Below are positions 16,985-25,869 of a stretch of DNA of 64,000 nucleotides, piece after piece. The notes below the pieces were generated by a model. It was not told where the DNA came from, made no database searches, and was given only the letters and a program-made list of their open reading frames with translations. Within the stretch, counting starts at the first letter, position 1. Each line of letters begins with the position of its first letter. The stretch spans positions 96,077 through 160,076 of the forward strand of contig NZ_AUNE01000050.1 in NCBI RefSeq assembly GCF_000447755.1, read 5' to 3'. Both the position numbers and the translations under genes were made by a program. The stretch is from Bacteriovorax sp. BSW11_IV (GTDB taxonomy: Bacteria; Bdellovibrionota; Bacteriovoracia; Bacteriovoracales; Bacteriovoracaceae).

Positions 16985-18022
16985 ATGATTCGTAATTTTA
17001 TTTTATCAACACTTATTTTAGTTTCTCAAGTTACACATTCATGTGAAGAGCTTCCTTGGTTGCCAAAAATCGAAGAGCTAAACAAGGATATAACGGAGAG
17101 AATTAATTTTGATGAAATAAAAGCGATTTCACAAAGTGCTCGTGAAGAAATTATTGTGGCCGTAATTGGTGATGGAGTTAATCCTAAAGACTTTCCTGGT
17201 GCATTAGCACTCAATAAAAAAGAAATTCCTGACAATGGCATTGATGATGACAATAATGGCATTGTTGATGATTATTACGGTGTAAACTTCTCAACAGGAC
17301 ATGGAACAGATTTCTCTGAAATTGGTTTTCATGAAATGTTTGTAAGCTCTCTTGTGACTACAATCTCGGGTTCTCGCTGTGAGAATGATTACAGAGTTAA
17401 AGTCCTTCCTTTAAAAATTACAACTGGAGACAATCACTTTGATGATCTCTATGTAAAAAAACTGGCCGATGCTATTGATTACGCTGTTCTTAGAGGAGCA
17501 AGAGTAATCAATATGAGTCTTGGTGTTAGTCGTGACTATAAGAGCTTTTTTCGCTTCGTGGATAACGATGTTCAAAAATCTCTAAAGTACTTAACAGATG
17601 CTATTGATAGGGCCTATCAAAAAAATGTCGTCCTAATGGGCGCTTCTAGTAATAACAATAATAGGGATCAAACGCTTGACCCGAACTATCCCGCAGACTT
17701 GAAACATGTTATTTCCGTGACGAGTGTAAATCTAAACCATGAAATCAAAAGGGCCTATGGACGCATCATTATGACTGCTTTTTATGGTGAAGAAATTTTT
17801 GGTCTAGCTGGTGATGGCAATATTATTAGATCAACGGGCACTAGCTTTGCAACTCCCATGATTGCTGCCACAATTGCACTGGCCCTTTCTATTAGGCCTT
17901 GGCTAACTGTGGATGAGATTAGAGACATGGTTATTAAGGCCTCGACTCAAAAGATTAATGGGCGCAGACAAATTAGAAATGGAGTTTTCTCTCCCTTAAA
18001 ATTCTTACAGATGCTTAATTAA
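16985..18022 (+). CDS. Subtilase-like (S8) protein with altered catalytic Asp site
   Basis: A 345-residue exported protein of the subtilisin fold (signal MIRNFILSTLILVSQVTHS). The Ser motif is normal (GTS287FATP), and GARVINMSLG matches the conserved segment before the oxyanion region. The His motif is unusual (FH116EMFVSSLV instead of HGTHVAG). Where AVIDTGVD is expected the protein has AVIG62DGVN, so the catalytic Asp is replaced by Gly with an Asp one position later. An Asp/Asn-rich segment (PDNGIDDDNNGIVDDYYG) resembles a calcium-binding loop. It may be a pseudoprotease or an enzyme with shifted geometry. The 427-residue subtilase at 61.7 kb is canonical. Confidence 0.8.
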   Translation: MIRNFILSTLILVSQVTHSCEELPWLPKIEELNKDITERINFDEIKAISQSAREEIIVAVIGDGVNPKDFPGALALNKKEIPDNGIDDDNNGIVDDYYGVNFSTGHGTDFSEIGFHEMFVSSLVTTISGSRCENDYRVKVLPLKITTGDNHFDDLYVKKLADAIDYAVLRGARVINMSLGVSRDYKSFFRFVDNDVQKSLKYLTDAIDRAYQKNVVLMGASSNNNNRDQTLDPNYPADLKHVISVTSVNLNHEIKRAYGRIIMTAFYGEEIFGLAGDGNIIRSTGTSFATPMIAATIALALSIRPWLTVDEIRDMVIKASTQKINGRRQIRNGVFSPLKFLQMLN

Positions 18023-18119
18023 GTTGCCGTAATTACGTATTAGTTAAAGAATATTATTTAATATATTTAGCTCATTTGTCGAATCGAATTACAAGATTAT
18101 TTGTAAAGCGGAGAGCACT

Positions 18120-18557
18120 ATGGATCGCGAGACCATAACGTTTTTTGTCGATGAGATAAAAGAGATTCGCCATCTCATGACGACGGCCATTTCTAATATT
18201 ATTAAATCCAAAATGGAAAATGCACGCTACTTTGAAGAATGTGGTCAACTTGTTGATAGAATTTACGGTACTGCGGCGACACTAGGGTTTAAAGAAATAG
18301 GTGAGTATACGAAATCTGTAAAAGAAGTCAGTTATATGGCCAGTGCCAGTTCGAATTTTAATGGTAAGAAAAAGGCCGTTAAGTTTCTTATTAAATATAT
18401 TGAGATGAGTGATGCGATTTGTGATTCTATCTTTGATAAAGAGGGCATAAAAAAAATCAATCATCTTCTCAATATCGAAAAATCTCGTGCTGATTTATTA
18501 AACAGAAAAGAGTTCTATAGCGTCGATAAAAAAAGCTGTGATAAAGAAAGAGATTAA
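18120..18557 (+). CDS. HPt-like protein with Asp in place of the phosphohistidine
   Basis: A 145-residue, all-helical protein without signal peptide. The segment QLVD46RIYGTAATLGFKEIG aligns without gaps to the true HPt protein of this window (32146-32451; KIGH46KVAGSSGGYGFDELG), even at the same residue number, but the phosphorylated His is Asp here. The rest of the four-helix bundle pattern is kept. It could be a constitutive mimic, a scaffold or a phosphatase-like partner of receivers. It stands alone between the subtilase-like gene and the pseudouridine synthase gene. A CGGAGAG site precedes the ATG. Confidence 0.65.
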   Translation: MDRETITFFVDEIKEIRHLMTTAISNIIKSKMENARYFEECGQLVDRIYGTAATLGFKEIGEYTKSVKEVSYMASASSNFNGKKKAVKFLIKYIEMSDAICDSIFDKEGIKKINHLLNIEKSRADLLNRKEFYSVDKKSCDKERD

Positions 18558-18584
18558 CTAACATTTTTAATATATAATGAATCC

Positions 18585-19847
18585 ATGAAAATCAGGATTT
18601 CATTCTCAGACATTTTATTCGAAGACAATAATTATATTGCTGTTCATAAGAAAAGTGGATGGCCTGTTCATCAAACACTAGATCCCAATAGACCAAATCT
18701 TTTCAGTGCTTTGAAATCATTTATTAAACAACGTGATAAGTTAGATTCTGAACCCTATATCGCTCTTCACCATAGGCTAGATGCTCAAACATCAGGAATT
18801 GTACTTTTTGCAAAATCAAAGGCCGCAAATCCTGTACTCGCAAGTGTTTTTTCAGACAGAAAGGCCGTAAAAATTTATCAGGCCATCTGTGTTGGTAGAC
18901 CTCAAGTAGATGAGGGGGTTCTTGAAGATTTTTTAAAAAAAGAAAAAGTGGGTCGTATTGAAAAAATGGTTCCCGTAAAATCAGGCGGGGAGAAAACAAT
19001 CACTAAATACCGTTTTTTAAAATCGAGCAATGATCTTTCTTTAATCGAATTTGAATTAGTCACGGGCAGAATGCATCAAATTAGAGTTCAAAGTGCTCTG
19101 AGAAATTTTCCTATTCTAGGCGATGAACTCTATGGCCAAAATAATGTAAATCAGCAGTATAAAGTTGATGGACAATTATTGCATGCCAGTTTTTTCAAAT
19201 TTCATGATCCTATTGAGGATAAAGAAATTGTTATTCATTGTAATCCTGAGTTTTCATTAGAGAATTTCAGCGTAAAAAAATCACAGTCAAAGACCTATAT
19301 TCTCTTCAATAAGCCTTTTAACGTTCTTTGTCAGTTTACGAAGTCCAGTGAAGATGAAATGGCACTATGTGATTTTGATCTTCCAAAGGATGTCTATGCT
19401 GCTGGACGTTTGGATAAAGATAGTGAAGGTCTTTTACTTCTCACTGATGATGGGGATCTGATAAATAAGATCGCTTCGCCCAAGTTTAAAAAAGAAAAAA
19501 CCTATTGGGTCCAAGTTGAAAGGATTCCTAGTGAAGAAAGTATGAAGGAGTTACAAAAAGGCGTGACTATTAAAGGTGGTTATAAAACTCTTCCTTGTAA
19601 GGCCCGTATCATTGATATGCCTAATATTTGGGATCGAAATCCTCCTATTAGAGAGAGAAAAAATGTACCTACGAGTTGGTTAGAGATAACTATTGTCGAG
19701 GGGAAAAACCGCCAGGTTCGCAGTATGACTGCGGCGATTGGTCACCCGACACTACGTCTTGTTAGGGCAGGTATTGGTAAAATGAGATTAGGGGATCTCG
19801 CAATTGGTCAGTTTAAAAAAGTTGAAGCTTCCCAATTAATATTTTAG
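18585..19847 (+). CDS. Two-headed pseudouridine synthase (RluA-type plus RluE-type)
   Basis: A 420-residue fusion of two RNA pseudouridine synthases. Residues 1-220 are RluA/TruC-like: HHRLD66AQTSGIVLFAKS with catalytic D66, and GRMHQIRVQ. Residues ~236-420 are RluE/RsuA-like: FNKPFNVLCQF, YAAGRLD277KDSEGLLLL with catalytic D277, and the RluE-typical segments RNPPIRERKNVPTSW and EGKNRQVRSMTAAIGHPTLRLVR. E. coli RluE makes pseudouridine 2457 of 23S rRNA; the N-terminal target (rRNA or tRNA) is open. Both active sites look intact. The 3' end overlaps the convergent MBL gene by 12 bases. Confidence 0.9.
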   Translation: MKIRISFSDILFEDNNYIAVHKKSGWPVHQTLDPNRPNLFSALKSFIKQRDKLDSEPYIALHHRLDAQTSGIVLFAKSKAANPVLASVFSDRKAVKIYQAICVGRPQVDEGVLEDFLKKEKVGRIEKMVPVKSGGEKTITKYRFLKSSNDLSLIEFELVTGRMHQIRVQSALRNFPILGDELYGQNNVNQQYKVDGQLLHASFFKFHDPIEDKEIVIHCNPEFSLENFSVKKSQSKTYILFNKPFNVLCQFTKSSEDEMALCDFDLPKDVYAAGRLDKDSEGLLLLTDDGDLINKIASPKFKKEKTYWVQVERIPSEESMKELQKGVTIKGGYKTLPCKARIIDMPNIWDRNPPIRERKNVPTSWLEITIVEGKNRQVRSMTAAIGHPTLRLVRAGIGKMRLGDLAIGQFKKVEASQLIF

Positions 19848-20672
19848 TTTTTGTTCATCGTATGTTGGAAAGACGTCAGAACATTTAATTTCATTACACA
19901 TCTTCTCTAGTTGCTCATGTCCAAGTCCATGACCCATATGAATAAGACCTGCTCTTTTTGGTTTTGTTCTTTCGATATAGTCTCGTGCCTTTTCAAATGT
20001 AAGATGAGTGTTATGTGTTCCTGATTTAACACAATCTATAATAAGAAGATCAACCTTCAATCCTTCTAATTTTGCTAAAACTTCTTCCGGAATACTCTCG
20101 CAGTCAATGATGTAGGCAAAACCTTGATGGTAGAAGCCTAGTGAATTTGTATGACCGTGGGGGAGAGAGAAGAAGATAAAGTCTTCTTCGAGAATTTTTT
20201 CTTCTTGATTTATTTTCACTTCATGGAGGTCAAGTTTTGGTATTCCTCCACCAAGGATAGGTCTACCTTTTGAAAAATAAGATTCTCTTTTAAATATATA
20301 GGGAAACTTCTCTTCTAAATGTTCTTTAATATTCTTTTCTACAAATACAGGAATATTTCTTGGAGGCGGCCCAAAACAAAGAGGGCGAAGATCATCGATG
20401 CCATGAACATGATCTGCATGGTCATGTGTGATGATAGCACCGTCAACGTGGTCAATTTTTGCACGCAATGCTTGAGTTCTGAAGTCGGGTGTTGTGTCGA
20501 CAAGAATTGTTTTATTCGACTTTGTCTCAATGAGAATGCTTGTTCTAAGCCTTTTGTCTTTAGGATTTTCAGACAAACAAACGGAACATTTACAGCCAAT
20601 AATTGGGATACCAGTACTTGTTCCTGATCCTAGTATTGTAACTGTATTTGATTTATCATTATAAGTGCTCAT
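19836..20672 (-). CDS. PhnP-like metallo-beta-lactamase-fold hydrolase
   Basis: A 278-residue cytoplasmic MBL-fold protein. The N-terminus VTILGSGTSTGIPIIGCKCSVC is typical of the PhnP branch, including the CxCxxC pair that binds a structural zinc. The metal site HDHADH is at ~residues 80-85 with later ligands (LPHGH, DC, HMGHGLGHE). PhnP is a cyclic ribose phosphodiesterase of phosphonate metabolism, but no phn genes are near, so a broader phosphodiesterase role is likelier. It converges on the pseudouridine synthase gene and is divergent from the M16 pair. Confidence 0.85.
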   Translation of the reverse strand: MSTYNDKSNTVTILGSGTSTGIPIIGCKCSVCLSENPKDKRLRTSILIETKSNKTILVDTTPDFRTQALRAKIDHVDGAIITHDHADHVHGIDDLRPLCFGPPPRNIPVFVEKNIKEHLEEKFPYIFKRESYFSKGRPILGGGIPKLDLHEVKINQEEKILEEDFIFFSLPHGHTNSLGFYHQGFAYIIDCESIPEEVLAKLEGLKVDLLIIDCVKSGTHNTHLTFEKARDYIERTKPKRAGLIHMGHGLGHEQLEKMCNEIKCSDVFPTYDEQKLKY

Positions 20673-20742
20673 AAACTTGTCAAAACTTGTGCATGTTTTT
20701 ATTCTATTTATACTTTCTTATATTTTAATGGAGAAGTAGAGA

Positions 20743-22122
20743 ATGTTACAAAGAAAATTTCAAATCTTTTCTTTGCTTGTTGCTTTAGTATTTACTGCAA
20801 GTTGCTCGCATAATCAGCAGCAATCTCATACAAGTGAAGTTGATCTAGACCTGGATGTTAAAAAGTTTACCTTAGACAATGGCCTTAGGCTGCTTGTGTA
20901 TGAAAACAATCGTCTACCTATTGTCTCTTATTATACTTTCTTTGATGTTGGGGGAAGGTATGAAGAAAATGGTACCACTGGTGCCACACATTTCTTAGAG
21001 CACATGATGTTTAAAGGCGCCAAAAAATATGGCCCGCGTGAATTTGATACCTATATCGAACGTAATGGTGGCTCTACAAATGCTTATACAACGTTTGATA
21101 ACACTGTTTACTATGAATCATTCCCAAAAGCATCACTAGATAAAATCATTGATATGGAATCTGATCGTCTTCAGCATCTTCTTCTAGAAGAGAAGTCTTT
21201 TGAAAAAGAGAGACAAGTTGTCCTAGAAGAAAGAAAGATGCGTTATGAAAATAGTGACAAGGGTAAACTATATCTTGCGATGATGAAAGATGTCTTCAAA
21301 GGAACTCCTTATGGCGGTTCTGTAATTGGGGATAAAAAAGATGTAGAAAATCTAAATCGCGATCAGATGATGGACTTCTTCAAAAGATTCTATACTCCAG
21401 ACAATGCCATAATCGTTATTTCTGGAGATGTTGATGCCAGTGATGTTTATAGCAAAATTAAAAGTGCTTTTGGATCTATCAAAAAGAGTGAGAATTTAGC
21501 TCAGTACAAACGAGAAAAAGATGCTCCTAAGCACTATCAATTTAAAAAGAAGTTTGAAAATGAGATTCGTCTTCATGGACAGAGTGAAAACCCGATTTTT
21601 ATGATTGCTTACAAAGGCGAGCCTGTTGGATCGGATAAGTCATACCAATTAGATATTCTTTCTTCTATCTTGGGACAAAGTGAGAGTAGTTATTTGAATC
21701 AATTGTGGACAAAAGGCAAGCATCCAAAGCTAGGTGCTACCTATGTTGCCAATTATACAATGAAAAATAATGGTGTTTTCTATATTTATGGAGAACTTCT
21801 TCATAAAGTTAGCCTTAGCTCATTTAAAAATTCTTATGAAAAAATGACTCGTAATATCTGTGATGAGGCCATTAGTGAAAGAACTCTACAGAAAACAAAA
21901 AATCAATTTCTTGTTCAATACTACGGCTCTCTTGAAACAAATGCAGAAGTTGCAAGATTCCTAGGTAATAATGAGTTCTTTGCAGGTAGTTATGATTTTT
22001 ATAAAAAAGAAATTGATATCATTAATGCCATTACTGTTTCGCAAGTGATGAAGGTCTGTAAAGAAGTCTTCAATGACGAAAAGATTTTTGTATCAATTTG
22101 GAATAAGCACCCTAACAAGTAA
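20743..22122 (+). CDS. M16 family zinc protease, active subunit (lipoprotein)
   Basis: A 459-residue M16 (pitrilysin/processing peptidase-like) protease. The N-terminus ends in LVFTASC21, a lipobox, so it is probably a lipoprotein. The inverted zinc motif H83FLEH87 (ATHFLEHMMFKG) and the downstream EERKMRYEN glutamate are present. It is paired with the next gene, which lacks the zinc motif. Together they look like the active and inactive halves of a bacterial M16 peptidase that degrades peptides in the periplasm. TGGAGAAGTAGAG precedes the ATG. Confidence 0.92.
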   Translation: MLQRKFQIFSLLVALVFTASCSHNQQQSHTSEVDLDLDVKKFTLDNGLRLLVYENNRLPIVSYYTFFDVGGRYEENGTTGATHFLEHMMFKGAKKYGPREFDTYIERNGGSTNAYTTFDNTVYYESFPKASLDKIIDMESDRLQHLLLEEKSFEKERQVVLEERKMRYENSDKGKLYLAMMKDVFKGTPYGGSVIGDKKDVENLNRDQMMDFFKRFYTPDNAIIVISGDVDASDVYSKIKSAFGSIKKSENLAQYKREKDAPKHYQFKKKFENEIRLHGQSENPIFMIAYKGEPVGSDKSYQLDILSSILGQSESSYLNQLWTKGKHPKLGATYVANYTMKNNGVFYIYGELLHKVSLSSFKNSYEKMTRNICDEAISERTLQKTKNQFLVQYYGSLETNAEVARFLGNNEFFAGSYDFYKKEIDIINAITVSQVMKVCKEVFNDEKIFVSIWNKHPNK

Positions 22123-22131
22123 GGAATCGTG

Positions 22132-23487
22132 ATGAAAAAAATAGTTAATTCTCTTTTATGTCTAGCGGCCATTACAAGTGCAAATGCTATGGACACAGAT
22201 GTTGAGAAGTTTAATTGGAATGGTATTGAGGTTGTTTGGTTAAAAGATAACCGCTATCCAACATATAATATCAATATCTATTTTGCTGATGGAGCATTGA
22301 GTGACCAGTCTCACAAAGGTGAAACTCGTTTTATGTTCTCATTAATTGACGCAGGAACAAGACGTTTTTCTCAGAAAGATATTGCTGAGAATCTCGATTT
22401 CTACGGTGTGAGTTATGGTGGTGATGTCAATCACGAATACTCTACATTTAAAATTTCTGGGCTCGTTAAAGATATTGATCCAACAATGAGAAAGATTTGT
22501 CATCTCTTTGCAGATGCTACTTTTCCTAAGGTTGAGTTAGATAATCTTGTTAAGAAAAGTAAAAACGAAGCAAGAAACCTTTCTTCAAATCACTCGGCGC
22601 TTGCATCAAATGCATTTAGAGAAATCTCTCTAGATGGTAGCCCATACTCATACCCTGTAGATGGTAAATTGAAGGATTGGGATAGGCTAAATTCGAAGGC
22701 CCTTAAGGACAAACTAAATTATTTCAACAAAGACGTTCTGAAGAGGATTTATCTCTCAGGTCCAAAAGATGTTCTTTCAATCAAGCGAATCATCAATGAA
22801 GATTGCGGTTGGACAGGTGAAGCTAAGAAAGTTAGAGAAATTACTTATAAGCCAGTTCAAAGCAGTGGGATTGAAGTTACTCTAGTTACAGTTCCAAATG
22901 CTAACCAAGCTCAAATACGTATGGGACGCTTTCTAAATAAAGGAGAGTTTGAAAAAAGAGCATCACTTGCTCTTTCTGGCCACTACCTTGGTGGAGGTTT
23001 TACTTCTCGTTTAATGAGAGAGCTTAGAACAAATAGAGGATTGGTTTATAGTGTGGCCGCTTATTCTGGTGGACAGAAAGATTATGGTCGTTCAGTGATT
23101 TCCACTTTCACAAAAAATGAAAATGTGATGGAGCTTTTAAATGTTGTTGAAACAACACTTAAAGATGTAAAGACAACAATGGATAATGAAAGCTTTGATT
23201 TCGTACAAAATAGTTTAGCGGGAAGTGATCCTTTTAGATTTGAGAAAACATCTTCATATTTAAATGAATTAATGTTCATGGATCACTTGGGAAGACCGTA
23301 TAGCGATGTTTATAATCTTCAATCTCAAATTCTTAAAACTTCAAAAGAAGAAGTTGCAAATACAACTGAACAAATCTTTAATTGGAATGAGCAGAGTATT
23401 GTTATTGTTGGTGATAAGTCACTAGCAAAAGATCTGAAGAAGAAATTTAAAAACGTAAAAGTCGTTTCATTCAAAAACTTCTTATAA
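22132..23487 (+). CDS. M16 family protein, non-catalytic partner
   Basis: A 451-residue M16-fold protein with signal peptide (MKKIVNSLLCLAAITSANA). Where HxxEH should be it has GETRFMFSLIDAG, so it cannot bind zinc there. It keeps the C-terminal substrate-binding Arg/Tyr signature (GGFTSRLMRELRTNRGLVYSV). It starts 9 bases after the catalytic partner. AAGGA fits the ATG at 22132 better than the GTG one codon earlier. The pair is a normal arrangement in bacterial M16B proteases. Confidence 0.9.
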   Translation: MKKIVNSLLCLAAITSANAMDTDVEKFNWNGIEVVWLKDNRYPTYNINIYFADGALSDQSHKGETRFMFSLIDAGTRRFSQKDIAENLDFYGVSYGGDVNHEYSTFKISGLVKDIDPTMRKICHLFADATFPKVELDNLVKKSKNEARNLSSNHSALASNAFREISLDGSPYSYPVDGKLKDWDRLNSKALKDKLNYFNKDVLKRIYLSGPKDVLSIKRIINEDCGWTGEAKKVREITYKPVQSSGIEVTLVTVPNANQAQIRMGRFLNKGEFEKRASLALSGHYLGGGFTSRLMRELRTNRGLVYSVAAYSGGQKDYGRSVISTFTKNENVMELLNVVETTLKDVKTTMDNESFDFVQNSLAGSDPFRFEKTSSYLNELMFMDHLGRPYSDVYNLQSQILKTSKEEVANTTEQIFNWNEQSIVIVGDKSLAKDLKKKFKNVKVVSFKNFL

Positions 23488-23516
23488 AAAAAGGGCCGTA
23501 AGGCCCTTTTTATTTT
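23488..23516. terminator. Bidirectional intrinsic terminator
   Basis: AAAAAGGGCC (23488-23497) pairs with GGCCCTTTTT (23502-23511) across GTAA. The T-run on one side and the A-run on the other let it serve both the M16 pair (plus) and the bactofilin operon (minus), whose last gene ends inside it. Confidence 0.85.
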
Positions 23517-23860
23517 TCTAATGTATGTCCATTGATATTTACGCTTGCGCCAGGCCCGATATTAATTGAGCGGGCGATGAGTTCACCTTTTACAAAAGCG
23601 GAAGGAAAGATAGTAACCTTTCCTGTTGCGTTTATTTTTCCAGAGAATCGACCGTGAATTTCAACATTATGGCAATTGATAGTCCCAAGAAATTGACCTT
23701 CAGTTTCAATAGTTAAATCACTTGAGTCAGTCATAGTTAATTCACCTTCTACAGAGCTAGAAAGTCTTGTCGTACCACGCAAATTGAATTTACCTGTGAT
23801 AGAGCTTCCTTTACCAAAGAAAGAGAATTCCTGTTGTTTTATTTCAATATATTCGGCCAT
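23510..23860 (-). CDS. Bactofilin
   Basis: A 116-residue polymer-forming cytoskeletal protein of the bactofilin family. It is a single beta-helical domain of repeating short strands (FSFFGKGSSITGKFNLRGTTRLSSSVEGELTM, GQFLGTINCHNVEIHGRFSGKINATGKVTIFPSAFVKGELIARSINIGPGASVNI). Bactofilins form filaments that recruit peptidoglycan enzymes and control shape. It is the last gene of an operon with a membrane coiled-coil protein and an L,D-transpeptidase, which fits a wall-shaping role. Confidence 0.92.
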   Translation of the reverse strand: MAEYIEIKQQEFSFFGKGSSITGKFNLRGTTRLSSSVEGELTMTDSSDLTIETEGQFLGTINCHNVEIHGRFSGKINATGKVTIFPSAFVKGELIARSINIGPGASVNINGHTLEK

Positions 23861-23874
23861 ATTAGTCTCAGCTT

Positions 23875-24609
23875 TTAAATTTCTTTTGAGATAGTTTGTC
23901 TGTGTAAAAGGTCACCAGTTCTTGAGAAGATGAGAACTTGAAATACAACCTTTCCTCTTGCTCCAAGATTTGTAAATGTGGCCTCAACTGGTCTAAAGCG
24001 TGAAGTCGCAAAAGATTCACCACTATTAAAGTCAATTGCAAAATCATCAGTTGTTGTTACTAGCGGCGGGTAACGGTGGTAGGCACCATTAACCTTTGCA
24101 AGTACGTGCAAGTAACCCGATACACGACCACCATTTTCAGTTACATTTCTAAGATTGAATTTGAAAACGATATTTGTCTTGTCTGATAAAATTTCTGCAT
24201 CATCAATTGAAAATTGTGGTGGATTTGTTTTATCAAGCTGTCCAAGTGTCGTTTTAAATAATGAAAGCTTACTAAGACCTGTTCCAGAAGAGGCAGATGT
24301 TGAAGACGTTAGCTTTGACTCAAATTCTTTATTTAATAGGGCCACTTGTTCGAGCTTTTGCTCAAGCTCTAAGTTTCTCTCTTTGAGCTCCTTAATAACT
24401 CCTGGCTCTTTTCTTAGAGCTGAGTTTCTTAGTTCCTTAAAGTAGATAACCATAGCAACAGTCACAATTAATGAAGCGACAGTTATGAATGGTAGACCGA
24501 AAAAAAGAAAGCGGATGGCCGCTTTCTTAATCTCAAAATATCTTGGGGTATTTTCTCCCTCATAGACGATGAAGGAGAATTTATCTTTTGCGAGTGCTTT
24601 TTGTTCCAT
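23875..24609 (-). CDS. Membrane-anchored coiled-coil protein of the bactofilin operon
   Basis: A 244-residue protein. A ~30-residue cytoplasmic head (MEQKALAKDKFSFIVYEGENTPRYFEIKKAAI) leads into a transmembrane helix (FLFFGLPFITVASLIVTVAMVIYF), a leucine/glutamate-rich coiled coil (~70-105: VIKELKERNLELEQKLEQVALLNKEFESKL), and a beta-rich C-terminal domain (~125-244). The first part resembles the N-termini of bactofilin-linked M23 endopeptidases, but no peptidase domain follows. It may link the bactofilin filament inside the cell to wall enzymes outside. Its start is 2 bases after the L,D-transpeptidase stop. Confidence 0.7.
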   Translation of the reverse strand: MEQKALAKDKFSFIVYEGENTPRYFEIKKAAIRFLFFGLPFITVASLIVTVAMVIYFKELRNSALRKEPGVIKELKERNLELEQKLEQVALLNKEFESKLTSSTSASSGTGLSKLSLFKTTLGQLDKTNPPQFSIDDAEILSDKTNIVFKFNLRNVTENGGRVSGYLHVLAKVNGAYHRYPPLVTTTDDFAIDFNSGESFATSRFRPVEATFTNLGARGKVVFQVLIFSRTGDLLHRQTISKEI

Positions 24610-24611
24610 TT

Positions 24612-25664
24612 CTAATTATTCTCAGTTGTTTTGTGCTCAACGAAACCTTCTCCTAAAATTTGTGAAGGATTTGTTGTTGTGAAAAATCTCATTTTTGGTT
24701 GGAAGGCGACTTGAGTTTCTTCCTCTTCTTCGATTCCTTGTTTTGTCCAAATTTCAGCTACAATTTTCCATTTGTAGTACTGATCTTTTTTCATATAAAG
24801 AATTTTTTTACCAATGTCTTTAATTGTTGCTGATTCATAGTTTTGCTTAAATGTTACAACCGCATAATCTTCTGCACTCATTACTGAAACGTTTTCTAGG
24901 GAAATCTTCGGTGTTCCCGGAGCTTGAAAAACGGCCTTCTTGTAATTGCGGTAGGCCTGGTAACTACCTTTTGACTTATCCTTGAATTCTTCTTTTGAAT
25001 AATGAGAGATATAGCGATCAAAGTCTTCAGTCGTCCAAGCATCAACCCAATCATTCACTGTTGCAAGCATATCTGCTTTATTCGTTTCCCATGTCTTTGT
25101 TGGGAGAAATTTCAGATTGTGAACAACGATTACATTTGTACGGTTAAGTTCGATATACTGAGAGATATTTATAAGATTACCGTTGTGAGCAACGATACAG
25201 CCTCTAGAATCTAGGCCCTTTTCAATTCTTGTCTCATCATTTGTTGAGTGGAGCCAAATTCCACCACCAGTTTTGCCATCTCTTTCATCAATGGGATTAG
25301 GGTAGTTCATAACAAACGCACCAACTCCATAGATTTCACCGGCCTTACCGTGGCGCTTTAATAGCTCTTCGTGAGGTAAGAATTCTGTGAAGTGATAAAT
25401 TCCCTCAGGTGTTCTGTGATCACCTTGGAAAATTTTATCTCCGGCCTTTTTACCTGTGGCCATTTGAAATGTTTTTACAAGTTTTGGTAATCCATTTTCG
25501 TTTGCGAAAAGGTGGAGTGAGTGTGTTGACTTCTCGGCAACAAGAAGATGGTGAGTAAAATAGTCATCCATCTGTAAAATGTTTTCTGGCATAAATCCAT
25601 CTTGGGCCAATCCATTGGTTCCAAAGAATAGGGCCATCAAAATAACAAGGTTCTTTTTCATCAT
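24612..25664 (-). CDS. Secreted L,D-transpeptidase with NTF2-like C-terminal domain
   Basis: A 350-residue exported YkuD-fold L,D-transpeptidase (signal MMKKNLVILMALFFGTNGLAQ). Residues ~35-190 hold the catalytic domain, with the active-site motif IWLHSTNDETRI then SRGCIVAHN, containing the catalytic His and Cys. Residues ~205-325 look like an NTF2-like/Cds6-type domain (VNDWVDAWTTEDFDRYISHYS, then YYKWKIVAEIW). Such enzymes crosslink peptidoglycan 3-3 or attach other molecules to it; predators use many of them to remodel prey wall. First gene of the bactofilin operon. Confidence 0.9.
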   Translation of the reverse strand: MMKKNLVILMALFFGTNGLAQDGFMPENILQMDDYFTHHLLVAEKSTHSLHLFANENGLPKLVKTFQMATGKKAGDKIFQGDHRTPEGIYHFTEFLPHEELLKRHGKAGEIYGVGAFVMNYPNPIDERDGKTGGGIWLHSTNDETRIEKGLDSRGCIVAHNGNLINISQYIELNRTNVIVVHNLKFLPTKTWETNKADMLATVNDWVDAWTTEDFDRYISHYSKEEFKDKSKGSYQAYRNYKKAVFQAPGTPKISLENVSVMSAEDYAVVTFKQNYESATIKDIGKKILYMKKDQYYKWKIVAEIWTKQGIEEEEETQVAFQPKMRFFTTTNPSQILGEGFVEHKTTENN

Positions 25665-25869
25665 GCTGCTTCCGTAGTTGACGATTTTTATTGGGTATTG
25701 GTTCTTTTATAATAGTAAAATAATTACCTCAATTTTAGTTCATAAAATGACGATATATCAATATGAAAACCCTTTATTTTTTGAGAGTTTAATCTCTTTG
25801 AGTTGGGCGAGGTCTTGAGTTATCATAGAGTTACGCCTTTGAATGAGGTCTGAGGGAGTCTTGAAGCCT

